From a virus, in IMG/VR virus record IMGVR_UViG_3300045454_000141, positions 1 through 42,415 of that record: a stretch of DNA of 42,415 bases; one strand, 5' to 3'. Both the position numbers and the translations under genes were made by a program. The notes under the pieces are model-generated. The model saw nothing but the letters and a program-made list of their open reading frames with translations. It was not told the DNA's origin and searched no databases. Below, piece after piece: positions 1 to 7,944 of the stretch. Each line of letters opens with the position of its first letter. Within the stretch, counting starts at the first letter, position 1.

Positions 1-528
1 TCACCGCCGCGTGCGGCCTTCGGCGACGCGCAGCGCCCGCTCGCATTCGGCGAGATGGCGGCGATATGCCCCTTCGATCGTCTTGGCTGCGACCAGGTGT
101 CGGGCCGGCTCGTCTCGCTCCGCCACCTTACGGAACGATGATCCGACCGCAGCGAGATCGCCGGCCGCAAGGCCGCAGGAAGCGCGGTTGTCACCCGGCT
201 TCGCCTCCAGAACGAGAAATTCCAGTCGGATCAGCTTGCTCTCGACCGACCTCAGCTCGGTGGAATCACCAGTCTCCAATGCAGCGAGAACCAGCCTCTC
301 CGCCGCTCGGATTTCGGCGACTGCGGCTTTGAAATCGAACTGCGCCGCAACGATCACCGGCTGCGCTAGTTCGGCCTTATTTACTTCCGGCTCGGCTCGG
401 ACGCGCCCTTGAAGCACATCGTCGACCCCCTTCATGGCTTCGGCGGTCCATTGCTGCGCGCCAGCCTCACCGCCTGTTGCCAGCAGGCCGACGACCACAA
501 AAACGGCTGCACGCTGCCAAAAAGCCAT
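1..528 (-). CDS. Exported protein of unknown function, downstream of the repressor
   Basis: I do not recognise the family. The 175-residue protein starts with a clear signal peptide: MAFWQRAAVF, then a hydrophobic run and a GEAGA/QQ cleavage region near residue 23. The mature part is helical and charged, with a Cys near residue 129 and another near the C-terminus that could form a disulfide in the periplasm. The ATG at 528 is preferred over the upstream in-frame one at 561 because AAGGGG lies just before it and the signal peptide follows at once. It lies 11 bp downstream of the repressor on the same strand, so it is probably transcribed in the lysogen. A lysogenic-conversion or superinfection-exclusion role is inference from this position only. 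Confidence 0.7.
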   Translation of the reverse strand: MAFWQRAAVFVVVGLLATGGEAGAQQWTAEAMKGVDDVLQGRVRAEPEVNKAELAQPVIVAAQFDFKAAVAEIRAAERLVLAALETGDSTELRSVESKLIRLEFLVLEAKPGDNRASCGLAAGDLAAVGSSFRKVAERDEPARHLVAAKTIEGAYRRHLAECERALRVAEGRTRR

Positions 529-539
529 GTTGACGCCCC

Positions 540-1331
540 TTACAAGCTCCGGCCGACCCATTTGACGCGGCCGATGACACGGACCGGTTCGATCATAGGC
601 ACTTCCTCCTCGTCCGGGTAGAGGTCGCGGTTGTCTGCCCGCATAAGTAGGCGGCTACCGAGCCGCCGGAGCCGCTTCACGAGCACCTGATCGCCGATCG
701 AGAAGACGTAAATCCGACCGTCGATGATGTCGGTGTCGCCGACATCGACCAGCAGTGGCTCGCCGTCCTCGATCGTCGGCCGCATCGAATCGCCAGCGGC
801 GTAAAGAAGGCGGGCATTCTGCGGTCGCACACCCGCGCGCTCCAGTGATTCGTTGGCAAATGGAACGGTACGTTCCTCATCGTCCCGTATTGAAGCGCCA
901 CTGCCAGCCGAAGCCTGAAAAGCCAAAAGGCGGACAAAGACGGTTTCCTGACCCTCTTTCTGGACAAATTTGTCCGCGTCCGGGTGCTGCCCAAGCACCA
1001 AATAGCTCTCAGGAATGTCGGTTACTTCGCAAATTCTAAGCAGGATTTTGAGCGGCACATCCTGCCCTTCTACGTAGCGCCAGAATTGCTTGATCGAACG
1101 TCCGATCAGCTCCTCTATCTCATTGTCTTCGTGTTCAAAAATTAAGACAAGCCACGCGAAGACAAGCCTTTCCTGCAAGGACAGATCGCAGCTGTTTGGC
1201 AGCTTCCTGCTCATCGCTGCTGCCCGCATGTCGAGATAGCGGGCCTTGTCGATCCCGAACTCTCCAATCCGGACCTCAGTAGCCTTCTCACGCCGCTGGC
1301 GCGGGACAGATTTGTCTTGACGAACGGACAT
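540..1331 (-). CDS. LexA/S24-type phage repressor (Mu c functional analogue)
   Basis: This is probably the lysogeny repressor. The N-terminal half (about residues 40-115) looks like a helix-turn-helix region. The C-terminal half is a peptidase S24 domain with nucleophile Ser in GDSMRPT, the general-base Lys in VLVKRL, and an ASAGSG segment typical of the hinge or cleavage region of such repressors. It is divergent from the Ner-like gene, as in Mu. The start is uncertain: the ATG at 1331 has no visible ribosome site and overlaps an operator-like palindrome, so a leaderless message or an internal start (Met35 or Met40) is possible. An S24 domain suggests induction through RecA-stimulated self-cleavage, which the classical Mu repressor does not use. 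Confidence 0.87.
   Translation of the reverse strand: MSVRQDKSVPRQRREKATEVRIGEFGIDKARYLDMRAAAMSRKLPNSCDLSLQERLVFAWLVLIFEHEDNEIEELIGRSIKQFWRYVEGQDVPLKILLRICEVTDIPESYLVLGQHPDADKFVQKEGQETVFVRLLAFQASAGSGASIRDDEERTVPFANESLERAGVRPQNARLLYAAGDSMRPTIEDGEPLLVDVGDTDIIDGRIYVFSIGDQVLVKRLRRLGSRLLMRADNRDLYPDEEEVPMIEPVRVIGRVKWVGRSL
962..975. promoter_or_regulatory. Internal operator-like palindrome GGACAAATTTGTCC
   Basis: This is a perfect 14-bp palindrome inside the repressor gene. It matches the two imperfect copies at 1304-1316 and 1326-1338 (GGACAnATTTGTC) beside the repressor start. An additional repressor site within the coding region, used for looping or autoregulation, is inference. Confidence 0.45.
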
Positions 1332-1338
1332 ATTTGTC
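1304..1338. promoter_or_regulatory. Paired operators GGACAGATTTGTC and GGACATATTTGTC
   Basis: Two 13-bp near-palindromes at 1304-1316 and 1326-1338 have centres 22 bp apart, about two helical turns. The second overlaps the annotated repressor start codon and lies within the likely early promoter spacer. The spacing suggests cooperative binding of repressor dimers on one DNA face. Confidence 0.6.
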
Positions 1339-1344
1339 TAGTTT
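1317..1344 (+). promoter_or_regulatory. Candidate early promoter for the ner operon
   Basis: TTGACG at 1317-1322 and TAGTTT at 1339-1344 are separated by 16 bp, a plausible sigma-70 pair pointing at the Ner-like gene. The operator at 1326-1338 fills the spacer and the one at 1304-1316 abuts the -35, so repressor binding would shut it off. Confidence 0.4.
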
Positions 1345-1346
1345 TG

Positions 1347-1358
1347 TCACCAAAGTGA
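1347..1358. promoter_or_regulatory. Dyad TCACCAAAGTGA, possible Ner site
   Basis: TCAC and GTGA arms separated by four bases lie just downstream of the early promoter candidate and differ in sequence from the GGACAnATTTGTC sites. In Mu, Ner binds between the two divergent promoters, so this is a candidate Ner operator by position only. Confidence 0.25.
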
Positions 1359-1411
1359 TTTACGGGCCCCAAAAAGTCGGCGGGACGGCCGACTTCACGA
1401 GGTGGTGGGTT

Positions 1412-1711
1412 ATGCGGCGACGGTGGGATCGACACGCGATCAAGGCAGCGGTGCACCGCAAGGGACTCACCCTTGTCGGCATCGCCCGAAAAGCCGGTCT
1501 CGAAGAGAGTGCATGCAAGGTCGCGCTAAGACGGCGCAACTGGCGCGGCGAAGCGGCCATTGCTGAGGCTCTCGGCATCGACCCTTCGGCATTGTGGCCT
1601 GATCGCTATCGGTCCTCCGTACCGATCTCTCGCCGTAATCGTAATCACGTGCGGGCATGCGTCGCTAGTCCAAACGACATGACGCAGTTGGCTGGGGGGA
1701 CGGCGAAATGA
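1412..1711 (+). CDS. ner: Ner-like (Nlp family) early regulator
   Basis: The 99-residue protein matches the Mu Ner layout. It opens MRRRWDRHAIKAAVHRKG, which parallels the WHRADVIAGLKKR start of Ner. A helix-turn-helix around LVGIARKAGLEESACKVAL follows, then the family's IAEALGIDPSALWPDRYRS end. Ner turns down both divergent early promoters once the lytic cycle has begun. The ATG at 1412 follows GAGGTGG. The longer reading from 1334 would run through the operator region and is rejected. About 25 residues after the WPDRYR motif are a tail without family match. The stop overlaps the next start (ATGA). Confidence 0.85.
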   Translation: MRRRWDRHAIKAAVHRKGLTLVGIARKAGLEESACKVALRRRNWRGEAAIAEALGIDPSALWPDRYRSSVPISRRNRNHVRACVASPNDMTQLAGGTAK

Positions 1712-1977
1712 CCCCCGATCTGCCAATCCCGAACCGCTGCTTTGACATCCCGCCGGTGCGGGTCCCGCCGCTGCCGCCAGAAGATCGCGACGCGGCGTTG
1801 CTGGCGATGTGGCAGGCGAGCCGCGGCCTACCGATAGCGGCCCGCGAGGCTCAACTCGCGCGCTACGCGTCTCCTTCAGTTCTGTCCGGATCGACCGGTG
1901 CTGCGTCCGAGCCCGGCGAAGCGCGCCACCTGCGCCAAGTGGTGGGCTGCGAGGGCTCCTCGCGTTTCCTCCCGTGA
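1708..1977 (+). CDS. Small hypothetical protein
   Basis: I do not recognise it. It is 89 residues long, starts with an ATGA overlap on the Ner-like gene, and is proline-rich at the start (about residues 3-25). The middle segment, residues 25-50, has gene-like codon use. The last 30 residues look less natural, so the frame may be only partly functional. It ends just before a terminator-like hairpin. Confidence 0.45.
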   Translation: MTPDLPIPNRCFDIPPVRVPPLPPEDRDAALLAMWQASRGLPIAAREAQLARYASPSVLSGSTGAASEPGEARHLRQVVGCEGSSRFLP

Positions 1978-1982
1978 CTGAC

Positions 1983-2020
1983 GGCGGATGTGGGTCTCGA
2001 AGCCCGCATCCGCCGCTTTT
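1983..2020 (+). terminator. Rho-independent terminator or attenuator after the ner unit
   Basis: A 12-bp stem (1983-1994 with 2003-2014, one G-T pair) encloses the 8-nt loop TCTCGAAG. It is followed by GC and then TTTT at 2017-2020. It lies between the short ner transcript and the transposition genes. It argues against the GTG at 1990, inside the stem, as start of the ParB-like gene. Attenuation between regulator and transposase genes is inference. Confidence 0.6.
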
Positions 2021-2043
2021 CAACCCCTTTGAAGCCGGCTGAA

Positions 2044-2859
2044 ATGACCATCAAAACCATCCCCATCGACACCATCGACGCCTCCGGGCGCCTGCGCGAG
2101 ACACGGCCAGAGTGGGTGGCTGTGCTCGCCGAAGAGCTCACAGCAGGCGAGAACCTGCCTCCGATCGAGGTTGTCGCAACAGAGACGGGGCATCGCCTGA
2201 TTGCCGGCGCGCACCGCCTTCTTGCGCACCGGCAGGTAGGTCGGATCGAAATCGAAGCCGACGTGAAGGATGCCTCTGCTTATGCGGACGCCGCCGCATG
2301 CCGGCTCCGCGAGATCAAGGAGAACATGGTTCGCTTCGAGCTGACGGTGCTCGATCGGGCTGTCGCGCTGGCCGAGTGGAAAAGGCTCTACGAGGCCGCA
2401 AACCCGCTTCCGAAGCGAGGTCGCCCAAGCTCGAAAGAAACATTGCAAGACGCTGCAAAGATTTTCGCTGAGCGTTTTTCGAGCGCTGCCGCGAGCGTCC
2501 TCAACATCTCTGAGAGGTCCATCTACTTTGCGGTCGAGATTGCTACCATCGACGAAGCGGTGCGGCGCGAGCTGACGCTGCATCCGATCGCCGACAATCA
2601 GGGTGAGCTGCTGGCACTCGCCCGCGAAAGCACGGCGCGGCAGCGCAGGATCGCCGCGCACCTGCTCGATGCTGAGAGTGGCATCACCAGCGTCGCCGAT
2701 GCGGTCGCAGCGATCGACAAAACGCCCCCGCCGGACCGCGCGCCGGCCTGGGAGAAGGTCTCCAACACCTTTTCGAAGCTCAAAGCGGCCGAGCAGTACG
2801 CGTTTTTCGAAGCGCATGCCGACGCCATCAAAGCCTGGATGCAGAGCAAGAAGGCTTAA
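2044..2859 (+). CDS. ParB N-terminal domain protein
   Basis: The first 90 residues form a ParB/Srx nuclease-like fold. They include a PPIEVV strand and the box-II-like segment HRLIAGAHRLLAHRQ, equivalent to the GERR box. A helical middle with ISERSIYFAVEIATID follows and resembles the ParB helix-turn-helix that reads DNA. The 271-residue start at ATG 2044 is chosen because the upstream GTG at 1990 lies in the terminator stem. ParB-like genes sit beside the transposase in several alphaproteobacterial Mu-like phages. A role in early regulation or target choice is inference, since no ParA or parS is seen. Confidence 0.8.
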   Translation: MTIKTIPIDTIDASGRLRETRPEWVAVLAEELTAGENLPPIEVVATETGHRLIAGAHRLLAHRQVGRIEIEADVKDASAYADAAACRLREIKENMVRFELTVLDRAVALAEWKRLYEAANPLPKRGRPSSKETLQDAAKIFAERFSSAAASVLNISERSIYFAVEIATIDEAVRRELTLHPIADNQGELLALARESTARQRRIAAHLLDAESGITSVADAVAAIDKTPPPDRAPAWEKVSNTFSKLKAAEQYAFFEAHADAIKAWMQSKKA

Positions 2860-2862
2860 GCC

Positions 2863-3315
2863 ATGGCCCCGCGCCGCCGCGACACCGCCACGATCGATTT
2901 GTTCCGCGAGTACGAACCGACGCCAGTCGTGCGCCGGTTCGACGACGAGGAGATCAAGGCATGGAGCGCGGCGCGGCGGTTGGCGCGGGCGATCTCAGCG
3001 GCGCTCGACGGTTTCAAGCGTGACGAGATTGCTGCGGCGATGTCCGAACAACTCGGCGAAACGATCTCGAAGGCGACGCTCGACGCTTACGCCTCTCCGG
3101 AGAAGCCGCACGCCATTCCCGCGCATCGGCTCGCGGCCCTCGTTGCCGCAACTGGCGACGAACGGCTGATCAACGCGCTGCTGGGCGACCTCGGATTGAT
3201 CGCGGTGCCGGCGAAGTACGAAGCGCTGCTCAAGCGCGAGCGCGCCCGAGAGTTGAAGGAAAAGCTGGAGCGCGAAGAACAGGCTGCCGATGCCCAATGG
3301 AGGGCGTCGCGATGA
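2863..3315 (+). CDS. Conserved hypothetical protein upstream of the transposase
   Basis: The 150-residue protein has an acidic/basic N-terminus, a helical DNA-binding-like middle (about residues 35-105: SAALDGFKRDEIAAAMSEQL, then AIPAHRLAALVAATGD), and a highly charged C-terminal coiled coil (RERARELKEKLEREEQAAD). The middle resembles regulators in which a helix-turn-helix is followed by an HRLAALVAATGD segment. The stop overlaps the MuA start (ATGA), so the two are translationally coupled. The same small gene commonly precedes muA in related phages. A transposition or regulatory accessory role is inference. Confidence 0.75.
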   Translation: MAPRRRDTATIDLFREYEPTPVVRRFDDEEIKAWSAARRLARAISAALDGFKRDEIAAAMSEQLGETISKATLDAYASPEKPHAIPAHRLAALVAATGDERLINALLGDLGLIAVPAKYEALLKRERARELKEKLEREEQAADAQWRASR

Positions 3316-5507
3316 AGGAGTGGTGCACCGCGCGCGAGCTGGCCGAGGCGCAACTACCTGGATTGCCGGCCACCGAGAGCGCGCTGATCCGCTTTGCTGG
3401 CCGCGAAGGCTGGAACGACAGCCTCGCCTATGTCCGGCGCCGCTCCGGCCGCGGTGGCGGTCTCGAATACAACATTTCGCTGCTGCCGCCTTCGGCGCGC
3501 GTCGAATTTGAGCGTCGGCATCGCGCCGTTCTGGCGCCGCAGCCCGTCGAAGCGCCAACTGCGGCGCAGCCGGCCGAAAACCTCAGTGAGCGCGCCGCCA
3601 AGGAGCGTGATGCGCGCCTCGCCATCGTTGCCGCCTTCGCCGCTTTCGGCCGCGGCCAGCGGCTCGGCAATGCATCGCGCTCGAAGATCTTCGTGGACGC
3701 CTACAACGGCGGCACGCTGATCATCGACGCCTGGATCCGCGAGATCATTCCGCATCTGTCGCCCCGATCGCTGGCCCGCTGGGTCAAGGCCAAGCGCGAG
3801 GGTCGTTCGAACAACCTCGCTGTCGACCGTGCTAAGGCCCGCAAGGGCAAGGGTGTGCTCGACATCGCCTGCGACGGCAAAGTCCGCACCTATCTGCTGG
3901 CGCTGATCGCTCACAACCCGCATCTGTCGGCCCAGCACCTTCGCGCGCTGATCCGCTCCGAGTTCGGCGACCAATTGGTGATGCCGAGCGGCGAAGTGGT
4001 CGAAGTGCCGCCGGTCCGTACGCTCCAGCACTACGTCGCCAAGCTGAAGGACGAAGAACGCGTCGCGCTCACCAAGCTGTCGAACCCCGATCGCTATCGC
4101 TCGACCATGGCGCCCTCCGGCGTCGGCACCTATCGGTGGGTCAGCGATCCGAACACGCTGTGGATGATCGACGCCTCGCCGGTCGATGCGCTGTGCATCG
4201 ACGGTCGCCACTCGATCTATGCCTGCATCGACATCGCGACGCGCCGCACGAAGTTCTACGTCTCGCGCACCCCGCGGGCCTCGGCCGTCGCGCTGCTGAT
4301 GCGCAAAGCGATCCTTGCTTGGGGCGTGCCGGAGACCGTCAAGACCGACAACGGCTCCGACTTCGTCGCCAACGACACCAAGCGCCTGTTCGCTTCGCTC
4401 GGAATCCAGGTCGAGCTGTCCGATCCGTACTCGCCGCAGCAGAAGGGCCACGTCGAGCGCGTCATCAAGACCTTCCAGCACGACTGCGCCACCCTGTTGC
4501 CGGGCTTCATCGGTCACAACGTCGCCGATCGGAAGCGGATCGAGGACCGCAAGAGCTTCGCCAATCGGCTCGGCGAACAGACCGCTGAAACGTTCGGCGT
4601 TTCGCTCACCGGCGCCCAGCTCCAGGTCTATGTGGATCAATGGACCGACACCCTTTACGAGCAGCGGACGCACTCGGCTCTCGGCACCTCGCCGATGCTG
4701 GCTGCTGCTGCCTCGCGGGCGCCGATCAAGACTGTCGATCCTCGCGCGCTCGACCTGCTGCTGATGCCGGTCGCCGAAGGCGGTGGCATTCGAACCGTCA
4801 CCAAGTTCGGCATTCGGGTCGATCACTTCCACTACGTCATCAACGAAGCGTTCCCCGGCGACCGCGTGCTGGTCCGCCATGACCCGAACGATGCCGGCCG
4901 CATCATCGCGTTCGATGCCGACAGCGGCGCCTATGTCGGCGACGGCATCTGCCCGGAGCTGGCCGGCGTCGACCCGGCCGAGCTGCAGCGAGCCAAGAAG
5001 GATTTCACGGCGCAGTACTACGAGGAAAAGACGCGCCCGATCAGGAAAGAGATCAAGAAGCTCACCAAGGGCCCGGCGCTGCTCGATCGCGTGCTCGAGG
5101 TCGGGCGCCGCGATATGCCGAACGTGATCGCGCTGCCCAAGCGCGAAGAAACGCATTCGACCCCGGCGATCGCCGCCGCGCTCGACGCCATGGTGCCGAA
5201 GGAAGCGCCGGCACCGGCAGCCGATGTGCTGGCGATGCAGGCGAAGCTGATCGCCGACGAGACCGTGGTGCCGCTGCGCACCGAAGAGACGCCGCATCAG
5301 CTCTGGCAGCGCGCGCTCGACGTGATCCGGCGGCTGCGAGTCGGCCAAGCTGTGGAGCCCGAAGAGCTGATGTGGCTCGGCGGCTATCGCGAAGGACCGG
5401 ACTATCAGGCTCGTGCGCTGATGTTCGGCGACCCGATGGAAACGGAAAAACCCGCCGCGTCCTGGACCGACGCGACGGGTCAACAATCAACTTACGAAGG
5501 AGCATAA
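3312..5507 (+). CDS. muA: MuA-type transposase (DDE recombinase)
   Basis: It catalyses strand cleavage and joining at the phage ends during integration and replicative transposition. The N-terminus (WCTARELAEAQLPGLPAT) is the Mu-type winged-helix DNA-binding domain. The RNase H-like core carries the triad Asp287 (WMIDASP), Asp346 (KTDNGSDF) and Glu382 (GHVERVIKT), placed much as in Mu A. A beta-barrel region and a charged C-terminal tail that would contact MuB follow. At 731 residues it is somewhat longer than Mu A (663). ATG 3312 is preferred over 3297 because GGAGGG precedes it and it overlaps the previous stop. It ends 1 bp before muB. Confidence 0.97.
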   Translation: MKEWCTARELAEAQLPGLPATESALIRFAGREGWNDSLAYVRRRSGRGGGLEYNISLLPPSARVEFERRHRAVLAPQPVEAPTAAQPAENLSERAAKERDARLAIVAAFAAFGRGQRLGNASRSKIFVDAYNGGTLIIDAWIREIIPHLSPRSLARWVKAKREGRSNNLAVDRAKARKGKGVLDIACDGKVRTYLLALIAHNPHLSAQHLRALIRSEFGDQLVMPSGEVVEVPPVRTLQHYVAKLKDEERVALTKLSNPDRYRSTMAPSGVGTYRWVSDPNTLWMIDASPVDALCIDGRHSIYACIDIATRRTKFYVSRTPRASAVALLMRKAILAWGVPETVKTDNGSDFVANDTKRLFASLGIQVELSDPYSPQQKGHVERVIKTFQHDCATLLPGFIGHNVADRKRIEDRKSFANRLGEQTAETFGVSLTGAQLQVYVDQWTDTLYEQRTHSALGTSPMLAAAASRAPIKTVDPRALDLLLMPVAEGGGIRTVTKFGIRVDHFHYVINEAFPGDRVLVRHDPNDAGRIIAFDADSGAYVGDGICPELAGVDPAELQRAKKDFTAQYYEEKTRPIRKEIKKLTKGPALLDRVLEVGRRDMPNVIALPKREETHSTPAIAAALDAMVPKEAPAPAADVLAMQAKLIADETVVPLRTEETPHQLWQRALDVIRRLRVGQAVEPEELMWLGGYREGPDYQARALMFGDPMETEKPAASWTDATGQQSTYEGA

Positions 5508-5508
5508 G

Positions 5509-6279
5509 ATGACCGCAACTACCAATGCCGTCAAGGGTGGGCAGGTTCCGCTGAAGAACGTCGCGTCGTTCATGACGCTGACGCTGCGCCTGCAAAGCCG
5601 CGAACCGCACCTGCCGAGCTTCGGCGTGTTCTACGGCCCCAGCGGCTTCGGCAAGACCGAGGCGAGCATCTATGCGCAGAACAAGACCAACGCGGTGCGG
5701 GTCGAAGTCGGCGAGACGTGGTCGATCAAGAAGCTGCTGCAGGAGCTGCTGTTCGAACTACGCATCCAGCCCAAGGGCACGATCTCCGACCTCGCCGATC
5801 AGGTGAAGGCCGCGCTCGGCGATGATCCGCGCCGCCCGCTGATCATCGACGAAGCCGACAAGTTGCTGCGCAAGGGCGGCATGCTGGAAGTGATCCGCGA
5901 GATCGGCGACGTCGCCGGCTGCCCGGTGATCCTGATCGGCGAAGAGATGCTGCCGGAAAAGCTGGCGGTGCACGAGCGCTTCCACAACCGCGTGCTCGAC
6001 TGGACCGGCGCCGAGCCGTGCGACCAGGAGGACGTCGCGGCGCTCGCGGCGGCGCTGTATCGCGGCGTGACGATCGCGCCGGACCTGCTGGCGGAGATCG
6101 CGCGCCAGTCGGACGGCCGCGCCCGCCGCATCTGCACCAATTTGGACGAGGCGATGAAGGTCGCCCGCAACAAGGGGCTGAAGACCGTCGATCTCGCAGC
6201 CTGGGGCGGCACCAAGTTCAACACCAACAAGCCGCCGAGCGCGCGCTACATCACCGCCGCCCGGCGTCGGAGCGCATGA
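5509..6279 (+). CDS. muB: MuB-type AAA+ ATPase, transposition target selector
   Basis: It binds target DNA as an ATP-dependent filament, stimulates the transposase and gives target immunity. Walker A is GPSGFGKT at residues 43-50 and Walker B is LIIDEAD at 111-117. The EEM and RARRICTN segments fit sensor positions. Its 256 residues compare with 312 in Mu B. The missing length is at the N-terminus, where Mu B has an extra helix-turn-helix. It lies directly after muA and overlaps the next gene by four bases. Confidence 0.95.
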   Translation: MTATTNAVKGGQVPLKNVASFMTLTLRLQSREPHLPSFGVFYGPSGFGKTEASIYAQNKTNAVRVEVGETWSIKKLLQELLFELRIQPKGTISDLADQVKAALGDDPRRPLIIDEADKLLRKGGMLEVIREIGDVAGCPVILIGEEMLPEKLAVHERFHNRVLDWTGAEPCDQEDVAALAAALYRGVTIAPDLLAEIARQSDGRARRICTNLDEAMKVARNKGLKTVDLAAWGGTKFNTNKPPSARYITAARRRSA

Positions 6280-6932
6280 TCATGGCTCCGGTCTCCACCC
6301 TGATCGTGTCGCGCCTGGACGTGCCGGTTTCCACCGGCCAGGAGGCGATCTGGCAGATCATCCGCGCCCTCGACAAAAAGGGACCGTGGAGCATCGCCGA
6401 CATCGACGGCGAAACCGCCAACGCCAACGTCGACACGCTGGTCGAGTTCGTCCACCGGCTGCGCGCCGGCGGCTATGTCGAGCTCGTCGGCACCCGCCCG
6501 GTAAAGGGCGGCACACCGATGAACATCTATCGTGTCGTGATCAACGAGAGCGCGGCCCCGCGGCTGCGGCGCGATGGCAGCAAGGCGCCGCCATCCGGGC
6601 AGCAGCAGATGTGGCGCGCGATGCGCAGCCTGCGCCAGGGTTTCAGCTATCGCGACCTCGTCCGTGTCGCCTCGACCGACGAGCTGATCATCACCGAGAT
6701 CAGCGCCAAGACCTATCTGCACCGACTGGCCGACGCCGGCCTGCTGCAGATGCTGCAGCCCTGCAAGAAGGGGCGCGTCAATGCGAGCCCTGCGGTGTGG
6801 CGGCTGAAGCCGAGCGCGAACACCGGCCCGCTGGCGCCGCAGGTGCTGCGCACGCACTTCGTCTTCGACCCGAACCGCCGCGTCGTCGTCGGCGAGCCGT
6901 CGCTGGCCGAGAACACCGAGGAGGTCCGATGA
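6276..6932 (+). CDS. Tandem winged-helix-like early protein, unknown function
   Basis: The 218-residue protein has two similar halves. In each, a helical segment (GQEAIWQIIRALDKKGPWSI; GQQQMWRAMRSLRQGFSYRD) is followed by a second helix and a GGYVELVGTRP or AGLLQML-type wing. This is the look of duplicated winged helices. It begins with an ATGA overlap on muB and ends in another overlap, inside the transposition operon. A DNA-binding role is inferred from shape. I know no specific function. Confidence 0.75.
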   Translation: MIMAPVSTLIVSRLDVPVSTGQEAIWQIIRALDKKGPWSIADIDGETANANVDTLVEFVHRLRAGGYVELVGTRPVKGGTPMNIYRVVINESAAPRLRRDGSKAPPSGQQQMWRAMRSLRQGFSYRDLVRVASTDELIITEISAKTYLHRLADAGLLQMLQPCKKGRVNASPAVWRLKPSANTGPLAPQVLRTHFVFDPNRRVVVGEPSLAENTEEVR

Positions 6933-7312
6933 GCCAGCCCGTCAAGCGCGATCCGCTCGACGTCGCCAGGGAGTCCTGGGGCGACGACATGCCAGCCTGG
7001 GTGGAAGCCCTGGCGCGCGAAGCCAGCCAGACCACCAGCGTCGCAGCCGCCGATCGGATCGGTTACTCCGGCCCGGTGGTGTCGAGCGTGCTCGCCAACA
7101 AGTACAAAGGCCGGCTCGACAATGTCGAAGCCCGCGTGCGCGGCGCGCTGATGGGCGAGATGGTGGATTGCCCGGTGCTGGGCGACATCGCCCGCGACCG
7201 CTGCATCGACGAGCAGAAGGTCGGCTTCTCGACATCTTCCTCGGTGCGCGCCCGCATCTATCGCTCCTGCCGCGCAGGCTGCCCGCACTCGCGCATCGGG
7301 GGGAAGTCATGA
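6929..7312 (+). CDS. Helix-turn-helix protein with Cys motif
   Basis: The 127-residue protein has a helix-turn-helix around TTSVAAADRIGYSGPVVSSVLANKY (about residues 36-58). Its C-terminal half carries four spaced cysteines: MVDCPVLG, ARDRCID, RSCRAGCPH. The layout recurs in small regulators of alphaproteobacterial prophages. The cysteines could bind zinc or an iron-sulfur cluster; this is inference. GAGGAGG precedes the start, which overlaps the previous stop (ATGA). Confidence 0.78.
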   Translation: MSQPVKRDPLDVARESWGDDMPAWVEALAREASQTTSVAAADRIGYSGPVVSSVLANKYKGRLDNVEARVRGALMGEMVDCPVLGDIARDRCIDEQKVGFSTSSSVRARIYRSCRAGCPHSRIGGKS

Positions 7313-7944
7313 CGATCGTCGCGGTCGCCCACCGCCACATCTCGGTGCGCCTGATCATCTTCGCGGTCGCCGACAGCTTCGGCGTCAGCGTGCAGGATAT
7401 GCGGGCCCGGCGGCGGGACGGAAAGGTGTATCATGCGCGCGCAGCGGCTTGCCTTTTGGCGCGCGAGCTGACCGGCCGCACCTATCCGCAGATCGGCCGG
7501 GTGCTCGCCGGCCGCGATCACACGACGATCATTCATGCCGTCGAGCGGGCTCGCGAGATGCTGGCCAGCGACGACGATTTCAAGCTCGCTTACACGGCCG
7601 CAAAAATGGCCGTCGAAACCATCGCCGCCACCAAGCTGGCCGAGCTGCTGCGTGACGACGAGCCGGTGACGATCGCCGCACGGATCTGCGAGTACCCATC
7701 TCAGGCCAATCGCGTCTCGACCTGGGAGATCATCTCCATGGCGGCGCGCCTCGTTGCGCTCGAAGAGCTCGCGGCCGACGCCTTCAAGCTGCTGGCCGAT
7801 CTCGATCTGCTGGTCGACCAACCCGCGTCGGCGCTGGACCTGCGCGGGCCGCTCACCTCTCGCATCACCTCCGTTGCCGAGTCGCTGGCAGCGCTCGGCT
7901 ACGTCGAAACGAACTCACCGCAAGGAGCTGACCATGCTCTGTGA
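7309..7944 (+). CDS. Protein with a DnaA domain IV-like DNA-binding region
   Basis: Residues about 17-90 match the DnaA C-terminal domain that binds DnaA boxes: VADSFGVSVQDMRARRRDGKV, a helix with LLARELTGRTYPQIG, and the signature GRDHTTIIHA at 68-77. The AAA+ domain of DnaA is absent. The remaining 120 residues are helical and unassigned. It starts with an ATGA overlap in the early operon. Possible roles are steering host replication proteins to transposition intermediates or blocking the host origin. Both are inference. Confidence 0.85.
   Translation: MTIVAVAHRHISVRLIIFAVADSFGVSVQDMRARRRDGKVYHARAAACLLARELTGRTYPQIGRVLAGRDHTTIIHAVERAREMLASDDDFKLAYTAAKMAVETIAATKLAELLRDDEPVTIAARICEYPSQANRVSTWEIISMAARLVALEELAADAFKLLADLDLLVDQPASALDLRGPLTSRITSVAESLAALGYVETNSPQGADHAL

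Noticed and set aside
1990-2043. Upstream GTG start for the ParB-like gene
   Set aside because: The GTG lies inside a strong terminator-like stem. The ParB fold begins right after ATG 2044.
2863-3315. Assignment of the gene before muA as a partition or Mu Ner paralogue
   Set aside because: Only a loose helix-turn-helix look is present; there is no specific family motif.
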